From NCBI GenBank assembly GCA_019614645.1, contig JABWDB010000037.1, positions 2,634,001-2,698,000 of the forward strand: a stretch of DNA of 64,000 bases. The letters are read 5' to 3'. Made by a program: the position numbers and the translations under genes. The DNA is from Stratiolaelaps scimitus. Lineage: Eukaryota > Arthropoda > Arachnida > Mesostigmata > Laelapidae. Each line of letters starts with the position of its first letter. Positions within the stretch are counted from its first letter, which is position 1. The notes beneath the pieces are model-generated. The model did not search any database, was not told the DNA's origin, and saw only the letters and a list, made by a program, of their open reading frames with translations. Shown here one piece after another: positions 11,578 through 23,564 of this stretch.

Positions 11578-11790
11578 TTTGTTGGTCTAGTGGTGAGCGT
11601 CTTGGGCCGTAAGAGGGACTCGTGGGTTGGGTTCAAATCCTGTCGTTGGACGCTTTGGAGAACTTGTGGAGTGCTTGATCTGAAGATTCTTACCAGGTAG
11701 AGTAGGGTAGAGAAACATAAGCAAAGGTGGCCCGATAGGTTTCCATAGTAATGCCTAAAGGTTACGAGTGGAGTCCTGTCTACGAAGGCT
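11578..11790 (+). mobile_element. SINE family B, diverged copy
   Basis: It has TTGGTCTAGTGGTGAGCGTC, then GGGTTCAAATCCTGTCG (B box), then AGCAAAGGTGGCCCGATAGG and a degenerate tail. It abuts the 41-bp tandem repeat. Confidence 0.8.
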
Positions 11791-11797
11791 TCAGAGG

Positions 11798-11913
11798 ACT
11801 GATATGTTGCTCCGACCATTGTATGATCAGGGAGTACAACTGATATGTTGCTCCGACCATTGTATGATCAGGGAGTACAACTGATATGTTGCTCCGACCA
11901 TTGTATGAGGGAG
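11798..11913. repeat. 41-bp tandem triplication
   Basis: A unit beginning ACTGATATGTTGCTCCGACC starts at 11798, 11839 and 11880. The copies are nearly identical and the third is incomplete, stopping after TTGTATGA. Confidence 0.95.
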
Positions 11914-13131
11914 GACGTCCGACGATGCCAGGTGGTCATTATACGTGTGTGATTGCTTGTTTATTTAGGTTCCTCCTTCCCGGGATGAATGTTCTTTTGG
12001 CATTCTCACCTTATAGATTCGCGCGCGATTTCTAAGAATGTAATTGGCTCAATTCGACTATTGAACGGTTTCCGAACTCGCTGCTGCGTGGCAAGTCAGG
12101 CTTAATTCTAGGTCGGAGTTGCCAATTGTCGAAGAGTAGTTTCTTCAGCCTCTCAAGCGTACCTCGCTGATACAGCTTCGTAAAATGCAGCCTAGAATGA
12201 GTATAGGTTACCGATTAGTTGATGGTCAATTTGGATATGATCATGCAATTTACATTTATATATATATATGACATTAAGGATTTCCAGTATTAACTTCTGT
12301 CTGTTGAATGTTCCTAATATGGAAGCAACTTACCTTTCTGCAACGTAAAGGAAAATCGAAAGGTGTCGTCGTCGGCCAATGATGTCTACCAATCTCGATT
12401 CAAACGTGTTGGCTTATTGGGTTCCGAGCATTGTGGATTGCCCTTACAAGCGTGTCATTAAGCGGCACGTAAATCCCAAGTGTTATAACGCTCTGTCAAT
12501 CACAAGTCGTATAACACACTGTCAGGTGCGCGGAATTCCAGACTGATACGCACAGTTGGGTCTCTTGAAGTGAGGCCCCTGGACAAACTGAAGCGCCAAT
12601 CGCCTTACCTTCTCGCGATTCTGATTGAAATTCTGTAACACGGCGTAGTGTTCCAGAGAATATCTCAACAGGCAATAGCTGGAAAGCCGACAGTGAATCT
12701 CACCCACAACCTAGTCCACAGGAAGACACAGCTCTCCTTGAAGCCATTCTTCATGATTAAAGCCTTCACGCACGAACCATCTCGCTCCTGTGGTTTCTCC
12801 CTGAAACAGCACTTCATACTGGGACGGGTTGAGATTAAGGACGGGTTGAGATTAAGACCACGTGACGAGGTGAGATTTAGACCACGTATTGGTTTATTAA
12901 AGGAACTACAATTTTTACAATGCTTCAGTTCTGTTATACATCTGAGCAAAATCGGAGGTGGCCAGGTCTCATCCATCCGAGGCTCTGTTCAAAAGCTGAA
13001 AGGAAAGAATTTTCCTTCTTCGTCGAATTGCTTCATAATTATTTTTTAACTCCAAACCGTAGTAGAACAACCGAGGAGTGGCGTAGACCGCGGTTTCAAG
13101 GCCACTCGATCGGTCCGCAACCCACTCACTG
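11914..13131. other. spacer with a SINE A tail
   Basis: A minus-oriented SINE A 3' end lies at about 12890-12945 (TTGGTTTATTAAAGGAACTA on the plus strand). A duplicated 'GACGGGTTGAGATTAAG' occurs near 12823-12855. No gene was recognised. Confidence 0.5.
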
Positions 13132-13132
13132 C

Positions 13133-13162
13133 GGGCGGGGGCGGGGCGGGGGCGGGGGCGGG
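13133..13162 (+). repeat. G-rich tract able to form a G-quadruplex
   Basis: Six runs of three to five G are separated by single C bases. No neighbouring gene explains it. Confidence 0.8.
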
Positions 13163-13540
13163 TGGAGGTCTAGTATGAAAACGGCATCAATCCTCTCTCT
13201 TACGAGTCTTTCAAAGCAATGTTCGCGCAATGGGTATGCGCAGAGGGGGATATGCGCGCTAGAAAAAGCAACAGGCGCATTTTTCAGAACTATGCCACAT
13301 TGTAGCCTTGCAAGTTGGTCAGCCAAAGTCACTTGCCGCTGACCCCAGAAATGCTCGGATGCTATCTGCTGTAGTCACAATTGGCGTCAGATAGCCCCCG
13401 GGTGTTCTCAGGTGATTGATTCCTTGAGATCACCCCAAAGTATGCCTCGGTATGTGGCCGGTCATTACCCGATTCTGAGAAGCATTTAGCAGCGTGCAGC
13501 TGTAACTCGTTGATAATTGTAGCACGTGATGGGCGAGGGG

Positions 13541-14110
13541 TGTCCATTTAACGATATTATCCACAAAATCCCCCGAACGGCCGCCCGAAGCGGTCACCGG
13601 GGGATGTGATCGGACGAGAGGTATACATTTAACGATATTATTCCCAAAATCCTCCGAACGGCCGCCCGAAACGGTCACCGGAGGATGTGATCGGATGAGG
13701 GGTATCCATTTAACGATATTATCCACAAAATCCCCCGAACGGCCGCCCGAAGCGGTCGCCGGAGGATACAATAGGACAATGGGTGTCCTTTTAACGATAT
13801 TATTCCCAAAATCCCCCGAACGGCCGCCCGAAGCGCTCCCCGGAGGATATAATAGGATAACGGGTATCCATTTAACGATATTATCCACAAAATCCCCCGA
13901 ACGGCCGCCCGAAGCGGTCCCCGGAGGATATGGTAGGACAATGGGTATCCATTTAACGATATTAATCCCAAAATCCCCCGAACGGCCGCCCGAAGCGGTC
14001 ACCGGAGGATATGATAGGACAATGGGTATCCATTTAACGATATTAATCCAGAAATCCTCCGAACGGCCACCCGAAGCGGTCTCCGGAGGATATGATAGGA
14101 CAATGGGTAT
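13541..14110. repeat. 81-bp minisatellite, seven units
   Basis: The landmark ATTTAACGATATTA recurs at 13546, 13627, 13708, 13789, 13870, 13951 and 14032, exactly 81 bp apart. Each unit has the core CGAACGGCCGCCCGAAGCGG. Units 1-5 alternate between TATCCACAAAAT and TATTCCCAAAAT versions, suggesting that a 162-bp dimer was duplicated. Since 81 is divisible by three, long repeat ORFs of 27-residue periods appear on both strands (230 codons minus, 149 plus). I regard them as by-products. Confidence 0.95.
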
Positions 14111-15028
14111 CCGATACCCCAAGTCCCCAGAAGCGGTCCCTTAGCCAAGAGTTGGTGACAAACGATTGAAGCGGCACTTGCCAGCTTCGTTGACATCCAT
14201 AGGATGACCACGCGATTGTTCAGTCAGATCATCGCAGTCGTTCCACACCAGAGTTCCCTCTGATCCATTTGTCCGTACTCGGTGGTCGGAATTACCCGAC
14301 CTTTGTATAGTTGCTCCCCATCTCAACAGCGGCTTCAAGTGAACGGACAATCCCAATCAAACGGTCCGCGAACATCCAACTCGCCGATGGCACCCCGCCC
14401 CTCCCAGGTTCTCGTTTGTAACAAAGTCCCAACAATTTGTGTGATCAACGATTGAGCACTCACCGGCGTTGACTTAACGATGAGCAGACTCGAAATTCAA
14501 CCAACGAGATGAAGTTACTTCGTTGGCGGCTGGGCGCAAGCACTTTTCCCATCAGACATATCTTGGCATTTGTCCGTAGGGTTGCATTACTACTCGAGGA
14601 GATGGTCAGGAGGAAAAATCCACACTTGCATGAGGTCAGGACTTGAAGCTGCGATATCCTGTTTAGTGATCCATGCAGTGTTCCAAAAACTGAACGAATT
14701 TATTCGAACTATCGGCGGTAACTCTCGAGGACCTTCTTGTCACTGACGCCACTTCGGCAGATAACTGCTTCATGACCAAAGCCCGTGGTTAAGTAGCGAG
14801 CGAGCCGCGGCGAGTGGTTGTTCATGGTCATAATTTTTGATCATGCAAAAGGCCACCCTATGCGCCGGCTACGTTCGGGAAAGAGAACCTGTTAAAGGCA
14901 ACTCCGTGAGCTTGCTGCCGAAATTCAATTGGGGCTCTGAGATTCTTGATCTTTGCATTAGGAACTCGGTTGCACGTGGTTCTTCGGTAACGGTCGGTAT
15001 CATTTGTCCTGATATCTGCCGAAGGCAG
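14111..15028. other. unassigned spacer
   Basis: No gene, element or clear repeat recognised. Confidence 0.4.
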
Positions 15029-15069
15029 TACCGTGGACGTTAAATGTTGGCTGAGAGTCAGCCTGAAAA
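15029..15069 (+). repeat. dispersed repeat C, copy 1
   Basis: TACCGTGGACGTTAAATGTT and the following 20 bases recur at about 59424-59463. The element type is unknown. Confidence 0.75.
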
Positions 15070-15071
15070 CT

Positions 15072-15230
15072 TTTTTGATATCTGTAGAAGTACGAGTAAG
15101 GAAGAGAATAAGCAAAGGTGGCCCCGACAGGTCCTCTCATAGTAATACCCAAAAGATTAAGAGCTGAGGCCTGTCATATAGGGGAACAGCTGAGGTCTGT
15201 CAGCTCGAAAAACGGTTTTTGATATCTGTA
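15072..15230 (+). mobile_element. SINE family B, 5'-truncated, with 15-bp target duplication
   Basis: TTTTTGATATCTGTA occurs at 15072-15086 and again at 15216-15230. Between them lies a B element from TACGAGTAAGG to the CAGCTCGAAAAAC tail. Truncation at the 5' end with an intact tail and a direct repeat is the signature of target-primed reverse transcription. Confidence 0.9.
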
Positions 15231-17325
15231 AAAGGCTTAATGATTTGCGGCCCTGATCCACTCAGTGAATTCGAAGGCCACAGGTCTCAAGTTAGTTCTC
15301 GTCCATTAATGAGGCTGTTCTTGGCTTGTCCCGCTATATTGACCTGGCTGTGTTGCTCGTCGACTGAGATAAGAAGGTCCTTAGGTACAATCAGCCACAG
15401 TGCAATCCCAAAGCAGAATTTTCCCTCTTGGATTAACGACATATACCATCAGGACGTCGCCCATCCCACCAGCAAATATCTAGGCATCCTTCTGTTCTGT
15501 TAGTTATCCCCGTTTTACGGAGTTCCATGCGCACGAGGCATAGCCCAAACCCTTACCTTCTTGCAGCAAGAGTGCCCTCAAGCCTGCCTCCGACGAGCCA
15601 GTTGCCCCAATAGTGGGTATTTTACAAGTAATGGCTAGTCACCATTAGTATCCAGTATTCTTCCTCCACTGGGAGTTGTCCCGCTCTTTAACAAGCGACA
15701 AATCAACTCACATACATCGGGGAAAGCTGGAAAAAAAACGTAAAACTTTTTTCACGTAAAACCCTGTCTACCTAATACTGATTTGATCTGTATCTGTCGG
15801 CCTGATCAACTGCCTGGCCACGATCCGCATGTGTTTTCTATGGCAATTGTTGTCCAGTGTGTCAAACCGTCAGGGGAACCCTGCCATTATATATCTGCTC
15901 TCCAGGAGGACTGCCCCGCCTGTATGAAGCACTTCAACAGACTCCTCCCTATCCCAACGTATTTTTGATTAGCCGCGAATTACGCCTCGCTGAACGTTGT
16001 CCCATGCAAGAATAGCATATGCCTACCTTCAATATCCACTCTATATCGTTACTTAAATGAAATAGGACCGATTATTTAAATATACAGGCATCTTTGTTTA
16101 TTTTCATTCCAGCGTCACTGCTCATTGTAATATATATAATATATATATATCTAGAAATTGGCTTAATTCGGTGGGGGGGGAGTGAGTATAGGAACCTTCA
16201 TCCAGGTACGTCCACCTCGTTAATCCACCAGCCTAATTTAGTACTGACATCATTTCTATAATATCTTCGAAACTTCACAAACATCACCGCATTAAGTATT
16301 GCCAAACGGCACTCGTACCAGGATAACTTGTTCGCTGATATAAGCGAACTGTCCAGGGGTAGGATTCACTTGATCAACAGGATAACCGCTCCAACCTATG
16401 ACATCTACCTATCTACGAATAACATGCTCAATGGATTCTCCTGTGATCAGCAGCAGCAGCTAGCCTTCAAGCCTAACAGTTGGTCACTCGGAAACAAGTC
16501 CCATGTAACTCTGATCAGTGCATCTCATGCTGAATCTTTCCTCTGAGCTATGTGTCCGTTGATATTCTTCTCAGATTTTCATTCTGGATTTCCTTTGGCT
16601 ACAATTCCCCTTCGGCCGCCGCTGATTCGCTGCCAGTCACGCTGATGTCGATACCCATCTGGCCAGTCACTCCTTTTTTCCCTAACGACTGCTAATTACT
16701 CCATTGTGCCTTTGTACATTGAAAAGCGTTCTCCTCATCTACCGGCTCCGTCAGCGTTGCCACCGACGCCTCGCCGTCGGCGACCATGCCATCAAATTGT
16801 TATCGACGCCGAGCAGCGATAAGGAGCCCGTGCACATCCGGGACGTCTCTTCAACTAATTGATTGTTAATGGAATGTTGCCGTGTGTTATTTGAAATTGT
16901 AAAATAGATTGTTTTTTTTTCTATTGTGCCTGCGTTTTCAGCATCACTGTGCCGCCCCTTGGAACCCGGTTCTTACCCCCGGGGGTAGCCGATCTCCGGT
17001 GTGTCTATACACTTACAATGGTTAACCATTTGTCGCTCTCTCTCTCTCTCTCTATCTCTCGCTCGCTCGCTCGGTAGCGGGCCACTTCATCACTATCGTT
17101 TACGTGATGCTAATTGATTTTCACTACACTACACTCACAGGGACTTAATTAGCCAGCTAAGTTGGCACGGCATCTCCTGTTGTACTTTGTATGGTGTTTT
17201 CAATTCAGTTGCACTTTATTGCCTAGCTAATAAAAGTTGCAACATAACGACTACGACTACGAACACCACCCATATATACACGCATTTGTTATACGCGAAT
17301 TGTAAATTGAATAAGTAGCACTATA

Positions 17326-17362
<37 letters not shown>

Positions 17363-18105
17363 TCAGCAGATCAAACAGTACCGCGTGCAAACAAGTATTT
17401 ATAGTGATGATCCGGAATTGTGAATTATGGAAATGACATAGTATAATTATAATAATAATAAGCGAAAACCTAAATCATACAGATACCTCACGTAATTAGA
17501 AGCATGCGCAAGTCGCGTCGAAAGGTTCTTCAACCCATCCGCACGGCGCGAGTGACTATTAAGTACATACGATTTATTCAGTTGCTTCGTAAACCCAGGA
17601 GGCCCCGTTTCATGTATAAAACAAACGAGGGTCTATAAACACACACACACACACACATACACAGAGTAAGCGAATCGTAAAAAGGCAGCCACTCACTGAT
17701 ACAGAAAATTACCCTACCTGCTAATCAGGACTCTTCCTCTACGGAGCACCGATTTCTGACAGTCTGCTAAGGCAACCCCATGGGATACTTTGGTGTTGAC
17801 TAAGTATATTCTTAACGACAATTGTCGGCAGACTGCGATAGGGGGAAGAAGAAGCAGTGATTGCAAAAATAAACTTATCTAATTAATCCATCCATCATCG
17901 TTATTATTATTATTATTATGAATGACCATGCTGCAATTAATTGTTATTAATATTCTAAACGTGCGGCATGCTGTCTTCGCCCCCATCGACTCATCTGTAA
18001 CATGCCATGCATATTGACTTAATTAGATAACAGCCACTTAATGGCATCCGCGCAGAGTATGGGAGAACATTAATCTCAAAACCTGCGTCACGTCCACATG
18101 CACAC

Positions 18106-18149
<44 letters not shown>

Positions 18150-18715
18150 CATAGTTATGCATGTTCAGAATCCAGGTGCCATCTTCTCGGACGTTATCAC
18201 ACATTCACCATCGACATTATTCACACAATACAGATATCCGATATCAGTGTCATCTGCTACGCATGCTCCCGAGTTGGCAAATTAGAAGAAGGTCGCGCAC
18301 CTCATTACGCCAGTAAACGTGAAATTAATTACATGCAGGGTAAACTTCCTTTTGGAATAGCCCTGTTTCCGTGTAAGTAAAGCCGCCGTCTCTGTTTCGT
18401 TCGCTTCATTCATTCACGCGAATATTAATAATAATAATAATAATTACTAATAATAGCCAGCCTGGCATCTGCCAGTATCCCTTATCGACTCTCTGTCTAA
18501 CGTGCATTAGTATATATGTATATATATATATATATATATATAATTATTAATCTATGTCACGTCACATGTTTAGGTGATGCCGATTCGAGCGACATACTTT
18601 CTACACTGCCTCCTTATTCTAGTCTCGGTGCCTGGCTGACTATCGGCCGCAGTGCAGTATTGTCATGATGGCAGCTATGTCAGATAAACTCGCACGTTTC
18701 TATATACGTTCCATG

Positions 18716-18801
<86 letters not shown>

Positions 18802-19331
18802 TGTTTATGGCAAGTTTGCGTTCAGTTTCCCTCGATCGTACTCCTTGGGTGATTGTGTTCGATAGACCCTCTCCAGTAGACGCATCACAGGGCTTTAAGC
18901 CGAAAGTATCATTGCTCGCTCGATAGTGGCTGTAGTTGGTTGCCGTGTTGCGACGAACGGAGAGGTTACTAGTGTACCAGTCTGCGATGCGAGCATGTAA
19001 TCGAAGGAGACATCATGCTGAATGTCGTCAGGGCGGCTGTGTATGGTCAGCCGTCAGCTGAATGCATTTGAACGCGTTTTTGTTGTTCCTCACAATTCCT
19101 CCGTAAATTTTTCGTAGTTTAAGAAGCACCAATTGTCTGTGAAGATCAGCCGACCGGATCAGTCAGCGTTGTCAACACCGCACTCGTTCGGGAAGGCGGG
19201 GGGTAGCGATCCGAAGTGACAGCTGAGCTAATCGGGGCGCGTTCCGATCCTGGCGCACTCGAGACGATCCTGACTGGGCCTGCTTAGCATTAGGTTCGTT
19301 GTCGGGCCTAGCCCAACCCGCAACGAATAGG
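15231..19331. other. downstream flank and presumed 3' UTR of the Rab11-FIP gene
   Basis: No coding sequence was recognised. It holds (TA)n tracts at about 17327-17359, 18116-18144, 18520-18542 and 18718-18798, a (CT)n/CTCG tract at 17034-17072, and (TAA)n runs. The 3' UTR end could not be placed: AATAAA on the minus strand occurs only in AT-rich places where it carries little weight. Confidence 0.5.
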
Positions 19332-19550
19332 CTAGATCTTCTTCTCGAGCATCTGCGGATAGGTCATGATGATGTTTGACAACACCGTGCCAATGTATTC
19401 GCGAAGATCGACGTTGGTGTCCTGCAACCGGCGGAGCTGTCCGACAAGTTCTTCTTTCGAGAGCATGTTCAGATCATCGGTTTCAGCCGCCCAGTTGTTG
19501 TCATGTGTCGTCGAATCGCTCGTGTTCAACAGGCGTTGACCCTGGCCGAC
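19332..19550 (-). CDS. nuf: Rab11-FIP exon k: Rab11-binding domain and stop
   Basis: The acceptor is GGCTCGGTCAG. After a loop of about 30 residues (VGQGQRLLNTSDSTTHDNNW), LSKEELVGQLRRLQDTNVDL and REYIGTVLSNIIMTYPQMLE form the C-terminal FIP-RBD, matching the RDELMEAIQ...LQDYIDRIIVAIMETNPSILE pattern. TAG at 19334-19332 follows KKI. The RBD helix dimerises and binds two GTP-Rab11 molecules. The usual TNPSIL is changed to TYPQML here. Confidence 0.95.
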   Translation of the reverse strand, partial: VGQGQRLLNTSDSTTHDNNWAAETDDLNMLSKEELVGQLRRLQDTNVDLREYIGTVLSNIIMTYPQMLEKKI

Positions 19551-22500
19551 CTGACCGAGCCAAAATCGCACACATACACACAAACACATCAGGGAAAACA
19601 TAAGAGAGAAGATCAAATATTAGTAAGATTCGTCTCATGAAATTGTGATAATAAGATACATGTCATGATATGTATAAGTCTCTCTCTCTTTCTCCCTCTA
19701 AACCATTCTCGTTAATTGGATGTATTATTATGGCTTTGTGGCAGAGGGAATTTCCTTTGGATTGCGCGGCAATTAAAACGTCGCTCAGGTCGAGCGCAAA
19801 CTTTTTTTTTTAGGCATACTCAATAGAGAAATCTTATCAAACTCCAATAGTGCTATGGACGTTCGAGCCCCGCTGCGTAATAATGACATATAAGAGAGCT
19901 TAAGCATTCATAAAATTGTAGCACCTTTAATAAACCAATAAAGTCTTTACCAATTTGGCGATTTACGGTAACATCGCACTTCAAAATCGCTCACGGGGCG
20001 CCAGACGTTCGGTCTTCTTTAGCTGGCCCATACTGATAATTGATGAATCTTAGAGACTCGTCATTTCATAAACGACTTATGTAGAACTCCAGCGCAGCGT
20101 CGACATTTAGTATTCAATGTACACAGTCTGAGTGACTCATATGTACAATATCTGCGCATGACTCGTTCACTCTGCCGCTATCAACTACCGATATCGAACG
20201 AAAGCTCTTTCTTTTGTCCAGTGCGTGCTCTTCTCGTAATCGTATAACCAAACAAGACCACCACGAGGAAGCGAGCTGTGCATGCATATATATATATATA
20301 TATGATGATGTGCGTTGTATGGAAAACTTATGCAGAATCTCTAACCCTGTGGCCTTGTCTCTTGTCAGGTTCAGCTACCTTGAGTCCTATGAGTTCTTCA
20401 TCGAGTTCCTCATTGCGTTCCTTGAGGCGGCGGTTGTCGTGCTGTAATCGCTCGATCTCTTTCTCCATTGTTTCGCAGTGCAACGGAAGATTCTGTATAA
20501 ACGACGCTGACCGTTCCCGAAGGTTTTCCTCCTCCTGAATTCATTCAGACAGTAATTATGAAATGTTAATAATTAGACGATGATATGCGACTTCGTCTCA
20601 TTGACTCGTACTATCGATACCGTGAACGTAAGAACTTTGATCGGGTCAATATTCTCGAGTGAACAGATGGGTGCCCAATGAGTAATATACCTTCGAGATA
20701 CAATGTTTGTTATCATTATATTAATTCCGTACCACCTAATGCATAGTATATATATATATATACATATATGTTAATTAGTATATATATGTTAATTAGTTAA
20801 TCAACAAACGAACAAACCTGCGAAGCGACGCTGTGCGGACGCAAATGTTGGAGCTCCTCAAGACGATGCGTAAGATCTTGAATCACCTCCTGCAGAACCT
20901 GCTTTTCCTTTTGAAAGTCTTCACGCTCCTTACGGGTTATCTTCGCGATCAAAAGCAGGAGAAACAATAAAGACACAGCTGAATCATGTTAATAACAGCC
21001 CCGTAACTATACAATTTCTCCATGGGAGAGGTAAAGGTAAAGGTCTCATTGGTTTATTAAAGGAGCTGCAATTTTACAATGCTTAAGCTCTCTTATATGT
21101 CATCATCACGCAGCGGTGCTCGAACCTGCGGCCTCTGGCTTCCGATAGCCAGAGGCTTAACCGCCCAAGCCACCAAGCGTTGACTTGGGAGAGAGAATAA
21201 GAGATCTTGCAAAGGAAAGAGCGAGTTCATTGGGCGCGATTCCTATACAACAGTTGTATTGTGGAGGTTAACCGTGGAGGCTTCGAGTGAACGTGAAAAA
21301 TTTGCAGGAGATTAAAGATCTGTCTAGATTTATCGAATTCTGCGTCAAATGTGGTGAACTCGGATGTATTCGTGCAGTGATGATAATACATATGTTGAGG
21401 TTTACTAGATATTCAGTTATTCTTCGCTCTGTACTGACATTCACCACGCGGGCCTTCGTACGAGCGGCTTCCGACCTCAAGAGGGCAGTCAACACCGCCC
21501 GTACGCCGCAGGTCCGCGAGCCACCGTCTACTAACGAAGCGGATTACGTATAAGGTACGGGTATAATTTAAGAACAAAAAAAAAATATATATATATATAT
21601 GATCAATAAACTCGCGGAATCGCCCTTAATAATTCATACACATATATCTAATAATCCACCAACCCACTAGTCAATTAAGGACAATTTGTCTTGTATTGTA
21701 GATGCTCTTAGTTTCGGCGAACACCAACATGTGTAGCCAGTATCGAGTAGAATGTTGGTATATCTTTTTCTCACGGTGGCAGCCTACATTGTTCCATATT
21801 GTCTCTGCCCCAACATACCTCCTGTAGTGCCCGCAAATCCTGCCGAGTACTCTGAACTTCGTGTACCGCTTCTGATAGCTGCTCTGTATCGGCCTTCTTC
21901 TCTTGTCGCAACTGTTCGTACAGTGTTCGTAGTTTAACAGTCTCCTCTTTGGTTGTCATGTGCTCATTCTGTGGGACGCGCATCAAATTAGCTGATTAGT
22001 TGATTGATTAAGTGATTACGATGATTGCATCGTACAGGTGTTCGTGTACACTTGAAGACAAATAGAACGAAAACACGACTCTAGGGAAGAGATACACTCT
22101 CAGCAGAGGATGGTGGTTTTAGCAGGCAGAGGCGTTTTGTCATCCACGTCAACCCCCCATCTGCACTGGACCGGGGCCCACTTTCATCGAGATTGAAGTA
22201 ATGTCTCTGGTGGTGTCCATGCGTTTGAAGAAAATTTCCTCCTCTCAAAAAAAAGATTGATTCGTATACTAAGCCCGTCGACAGAGACGGGCTCGCGGCA
22301 AAAGCATCAAACTCAGCCGCAAGATGCACTATAATGCTCGAGATCGTCGTACAACACGGGATAAAAAAAAAAAAAAAATCGTTATGGGACTGTCCACAAC
22401 AGTTTTGCTAACGATAAACTGCACTCATTCGGAGGTGAATACCATCATCGTGTCAGAATTTCCAAGGGGTATCTTAGCCGAGTAAATTGTGTGGTGGATT

Positions 22501-22826
22501 CAACCACCTCGGTGGGAATTTCGAGATCAGTAATTGTGGCTGCAGATCGTTTCTCGTTTTTTTTTTACAACACAAAATCTTGTTCGAACTATTTTGAGAT
22601 CTGCGTAAAACTACATGATTTCTTCATCTTTGGAGCCGTATATTATATAATAACATGAGTAGAAGGCTTTGCGCGTGACTACTACAGCATATTATCTTAT
22701 GACAATTAATAGATGTCCGGCAGAAATCAATTTGTTGACGTTTGTGTAGCTCGTATAATTAAATATTTCCAGCATGGAGGGCTGGCTAACTATATTAAAA
22801 AAAACAGTTCAACTAAATCTGTCAAG

Positions 22827-22874
<48 letters not shown>

Positions 22875-23530
22875 CCTGGATATTCTATTGAAAATATAAA
22901 GAGGAAGGCCTTTTTACATGTATTTCAGCGGGTGTAAGTTTTTTTTTTTGAGCTGACCTTCAGCTGTTTTCCTATATGACAGGCCTCAGCTCTTAACCTT
23001 TAGGTATTACTATGATATATGATACTTTACTACAGAATTTACAAACGCAATTATCATCAGGTTCACGGAATCCCTGTGTTTCGCAGACTATATGGTGAAA
23101 TCCGTGAACCGCGAACCTGGTAACATGGTGCCTATTCCTTTTATTACTAAGCTTCCATTCACCATATAGTCTGCGAAACACAGGGATTCCATGAACCTGA
23201 TGATAATTGCGTTTGTAAATTCTGTAGTAAAAAATGTGAGAGATACCACGCAGGAAAATGCGAAGCAACTAGGTCAATTAGTCATCTCTTAAATATAAAT
23301 GCCTAATCTAGTCGTAGATTTAAATATACATTGATCAATGCAATCAGATGGAACTGTTTAAAAAAAAAAAATGCTTCTAGAATTTTTTACTTGAAACCTT
23401 ACACATCGGAAACTGACTTGTATATTGTACACACCGTTGTAATTACTCGAACAGAGTGAAAATAAAACAAATAATAATATAATACTTTAGGGTGTAAGTA
23501 TTGCCCACTTTATAATTGACTATAAAAAAT

Positions 23531-23564
<34 letters not shown>

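Noticed and set aside
13430..14144. Minisatellite frames of 230 and 149 codons
   Set aside because: The 81-bp period keeps all frames open regardless of selection; no start context or domain supports a protein.
18665..18865. Open frame containing a long Tyr-Ile repeat
   Set aside because: It translates a (TA)n microsatellite; many such frames occur in the window and none is coding.
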